DNA from: Bacteroidaceae bacterium
Lineage (GTDB): Bacteria; Bacteroidota; Bacteroidia; Bacteroidales; Bacteroidaceae
NCBI GenBank assembly: GCA_024680695.1
Contig: JAILBW010000071.1
Location: 1-50,205, forward strand
DNA: 50,205 nucleotides
Reading direction: 5' to 3'
The stretch's first letter is position 1. Every line of letters begins with the position of its first letter. This document shows positions 48,449 through 50,205 of the stretch, one piece after another. The notes under the pieces were generated by a model. The model ran no database searches. It was given only the letters and a program-made list of their open reading frames with translations, and was not told where the DNA came from. The position numbers and the translations under genes are program-made.

Positions 48449-48502
48449 AATGCATTCTTTAATGTGAGTAATGGTGCAAACTAATAATATGCTGTGCGTG
48501 CG

Positions 48503-48532
48503 TGCATCCTTCATATATATGGAAGGATGCAC
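48503..48532. promoter_or_regulatory. Stem-loop between the two replication genes
   Basis: TGCATCCTTC and GAAGGATGCA flank ATATATATG; the stem can be extended outward by GTGCG/CGCAC with a bulge. There is no T-tract. It could be an operator, an RNA processing site or part of a replication origin. Confidence 0.45.
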
Positions 48533-48555
48533 AAACGCACATGCACAAAGAGAGT

Positions 48556-49719
48556 TTAGAGCGCGAGCATCGTCTGGGCCGAGGCTGTGACAACCCTGTT
48601 GTTCTCGAACAGCTGACCGGCCTTGATCATTGCCGTGAGGTAACGTCCGGCTGTGGTACGGTCACGCATCAGGGCCTCAGACATTTTCTTTGCCAGTTCG
48701 CTGCGCAGGATGCTGCCGCCGGCCTCGCGAATGAAATCCATTGCAATGTTGAGGCGCACCCGACGTTCCTGCTCGCGCATGGCTTCGTTGGCCTCCTTGC
48801 GCAGCTGGCGCTGATGTTCCAGCTCCTTGCGGTGCTCAGCATCGGAATCGATGACGTGACCTTCCAGATTGAAGCGGATGCTCCACGTGGGCACTACGCC
48901 ATGGCGCGGGTCGGTACATTTCACGCTGATGTTGCCTTGTACACTCTTTGTACACGACAGCACCGTGCCAGATGCATGCGAAAGTTCCGTACCCAGGTGT
49001 CCGCGCATGTTCTCGTCGTCGGGCGCCTTGTTCTCGTGCAGGACGTTGATCACGCTACACTGGAAGTCCTCGGCCAGCACCATCATGTCGTGGATAAGCT
49101 TGCGCGACGTCACCTCGTCGTTGAACGATTGGACGAACTGCACCACACCATCCAGTATCACCACCTGCGGATGATACTTCTCCACCAGCATGTACGTGTC
49201 GGTGTAGAGCGTCTCGTAGGTCAGTTTGCGTAGCTGAAACACCAGCAAACGCCTGTTCAAGACTTCGTCGGAGAGGCCAGTCAGATGCTGCACTTCGTCG
49301 AAGATCAGCTTCACGTCGGATGGCTTCTGTTCCGTGTCACACCACAGCACCACTGACTCCTGCAGCTCGCTCTTCAGGCGGAACACCTGTCCCGACAGCA
49401 AGGCAGCCACCATCACCTTCAGGACCGACGACTTGCCCTGCTTCTGCTTGCCTTTCAGCGCGTGAATGTCGCTTAAGGCGAAGAAGCCGACGCCGTCCAC
49501 CGAAAGTATTGGCTGCTCGGGCGGAACCTCTGTCTGCGTCGTGATGCGCAGGCTGTCGAGGTACTCCAGCCTTTGGCTCTTCTTCAGTTCCTCGTCAGTC
49601 GGTTTGTTGACAGCCTCGCGCACGATGTCGGCCACCGACAGGGCTTGGCTGTTTACTGGTCCAGTCAGGCACCCGGCCTGCTGAACGTTTCTCTTCTCAT
49701 TGTTCGTTGCTTCAGACAT
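48556..49719 (-). CDS. RecA/RepA-like P-loop ATPase (replicative-helicase type)
   Basis: 387 residues. Walker A GKQKQGKSS at 90-98, Walker B VVILD at 186-190, and the hexameric helicase-like segments LWCDTEQKPSDVKLIF and VINVLHENKAPDDENMRGHLG followed by SHASGTVLSC. This is the AAA_25/RepA family found in plasmids, integrative elements and phages of Bacteroidales. A C-terminal winged-helix-like tail (GGSILRSELAKKMSEALMRD) may bind DNA. ATG at 49719 gives the usual MSEATNNEKR-type start. With the Toprim-like gene it forms a replication module. The long leader (about 180 nt) is unusual here. Confidence 0.85.
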   Translation of the reverse strand: MSEATNNEKRNVQQAGCLTGPVNSQALSVADIVREAVNKPTDEELKKSQRLEYLDSLRITTQTEVPPEQPILSVDGVGFFALSDIHALKGKQKQGKSSVLKVMVAALLSGQVFRLKSELQESVVLWCDTEQKPSDVKLIFDEVQHLTGLSDEVLNRRLLVFQLRKLTYETLYTDTYMLVEKYHPQVVILDGVVQFVQSFNDEVTSRKLIHDMMVLAEDFQCSVINVLHENKAPDDENMRGHLGTELSHASGTVLSCTKSVQGNISVKCTDPRHGVVPTWSIRFNLEGHVIDSDAEHRKELEHQRQLRKEANEAMREQERRVRLNIAMDFIREAGGSILRSELAKKMSEALMRDRTTAGRYLTAMIKAGQLFENNRVVTASAQTMLAL

Positions 49720-49880
49720 AATATTATGTGTCGAAGGTGAACACCTCTGCGCATTGGCCAGTTGTGGCAAGGTGCATACCAGCTGGCCCCGAAGGCTGCG
49801 CTACGCCTTTTGTCTCGGTAGGCTACGTATCCTCGAGAAAGCCGCCCGCCGGTGGTGCTTCGTGCGTAAAACGAAAGCAA

Positions 49881-49912
49881 CCGGGAACGCTCTGTTCTCG
49901 GTTGCAAATTTA
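49881..49912 (-). promoter_or_regulatory. Promoter box and leader hairpin of the RepA-like gene
   Basis: TAAATTTG (minus strand, 49905-49912) would start transcription near 49899. Around that start GCAACCGAGAAC and GTTCCCGGTTGC can pair (one A-C mismatch) with a 5-nt loop, then a leader of about 180 nt precedes the ATG. No gene lies in 49720-50105. Confidence 0.45.
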
Positions 49913-49917
49913 GGTCT

Positions 49918-50062
49918 ATGGGTCAATTTGCAGGATAAATTATCTCAGGATGCCAATATATAAAGGCATTGCGAGAGATTAAGCAGCTTGAGGCAAAAAT
50001 CGACGAATAAAATATGTCAATGGGTCATTTTGCAGGATAAAATCTTCTAAGATGTCGATATA
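49918..50062. repeat. Imperfect 43-bp direct repeats at the insertion-sequence end
   Basis: Copy A 49918-49960 and copy B 50020-50062 both start ATGGGTCA.TTTGCAGGAT and end with ATATA; about 35 of 43 positions agree. Copy B lies immediately before the transposase promoter, so it may be the IS end, with A an older or partial copy. Confidence 0.5.
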
Positions 50063-50065
50063 CAC

Positions 50066-50073
50066 TACCTTTG
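50066..50073 (+). promoter_or_regulatory. -7 box of the transposase gene
   Basis: TACCTTTG; leader about 27 nt to the ATG at 50106. Confidence 0.55.
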
Positions 50074-50105
50074 TGGGCATTCAAGCACCCCATAAACGGT
50101 AGAAG

Positions 50106-50205
50106 ATGTATAAAGTAAAATGCCCTGTGTGCGGTTCGTCGCACACGATGAAGAATGGAAAGCGTAAAGGCGTTCAGCTATACGTATGTAGAGAATGCAG
50201 GTATC
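50106..50205 (+). CDS. Insertion-sequence transposase, N-terminal fragment
   Basis: The first 33 codons before the right edge: MYKVKCPVCGSSHTMKNGKR, then KGVQLYVCRECRY. The two CxxC pairs form a zinc ribbon as found at the start of several IS transposases (for example IS1-, IS1595- or IS1249-like groups). The family cannot be fixed from this fragment. Its own promoter and the repeated end just upstream support an insertion sequence. Confidence 0.75.
   Translation, partial: MYKVKCPVCGSSHTMKNGKRKGVQLYVCRECRY

Noticed and set aside
47424-48455. 343-residue arginine-rich minus-strand frame
   Set aside because: Out-of-frame shadow of the Toprim/DUF6371-like gene with low-complexity composition.
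49939-50010. Plus-strand fragment ending KALREIKQLEAKIDE
   Set aside because: Only 23 codons after a stop and overlapping the direct repeat; it could be the relic of a transposon gene end but support is too thin.

Overview
This window reads as a chromosome segment of a Bacteroidales bacterium, most likely a Prevotella-like member of the Prevotellaceae. Supporting signs are at least nineteen TAnnTTTG (-7) boxes upstream of genes, several with a TTTG box 19-20 bp further up; three proteins ending in a short type IX secretion (T9SS) sorting tail; a BspA-like leucine-rich surface protein; a fimbrial-anchor-like (Mfa2-type) lipoprotein; a ZapA-RNase Y operon; and a tmRNA tag reading GENTYALAA. The coding DNA looks GC-rich for the group, judged by eye only.

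Layout. 1-1.4 kb: start of a carboxypeptidase-regulatory-domain protein, then a gene-free stretch built of inverted repeat arrays and a promoter-bearing tandem repeat. 1.4-6.6 kb: housekeeping block (murF, htrA, RNase P RNA, a YihY/BrkB membrane protein). 6.6-9.7 kb: fimbrial-anchor-like lipoprotein, a tiny membrane protein translationally coupled to a DUF6359-like lipoprotein, a Wza-like lipoprotein and a small HAD hydrolase. 9.9-12.9 kb: rny, zapA, a coiled-coil partner and a conserved unknown. 13-18.6 kb: a divergent pair of a degenerate sugar-phosphate transferase and a Wzc-type tyrosine kinase, the latter followed by a Wzi-like protein and a lipocalin-like lipoprotein. 18.7-29.5 kb: a polysaccharide operon on the minus strand (canonical initiating transferase, large Wza, kinase-less Wzz, Wzx, LicD, EpsG/Wzy, three glycosyltransferases). 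29.7-30.7 kb: tmRNA, followed by a duplicated tmRNA tail and a small inverted-repeat element. 30.7-41.2 kb: three very large surface proteins (fasciclin lipoprotein, a 1634-residue multi-discoidin protein, a CotH-kinase protein). 41.7-45.2 kb: alpha-L-fucosidase, thioredoxin-like lipoprotein, Tat-signal TIM-barrel isomerase. 45.5-47.1 kb: BspA-like LRR protein. 47.5-50.2 kb: a replication module (Toprim/DUF6371-like protein plus a RecA/RepA-like ATPase) and the start of an insertion sequence.

The genes point to cell-surface polysaccharide building and export: two initiating transferases, two Wza-like exporters, a kinase-free Wzz and a separate Wzc kinase, with secreted adhesive or glycan-binding proteins next door. 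The most unusual signal is not a gene. Five separate intergenic regions carry arrays of short sites spaced at 22 bp. In four of them the sites are bipartite 10-bp dyads with interchangeable half-sites (CTTGC/GCAAG, TGTAG/CTACA, CGACA, CGACG), and one array even alternates two unrelated palindromes while keeping exact 22-bp phase. This looks like a family of multi-site protein-binding or structural arrays, and I do not recognise it as a described system.
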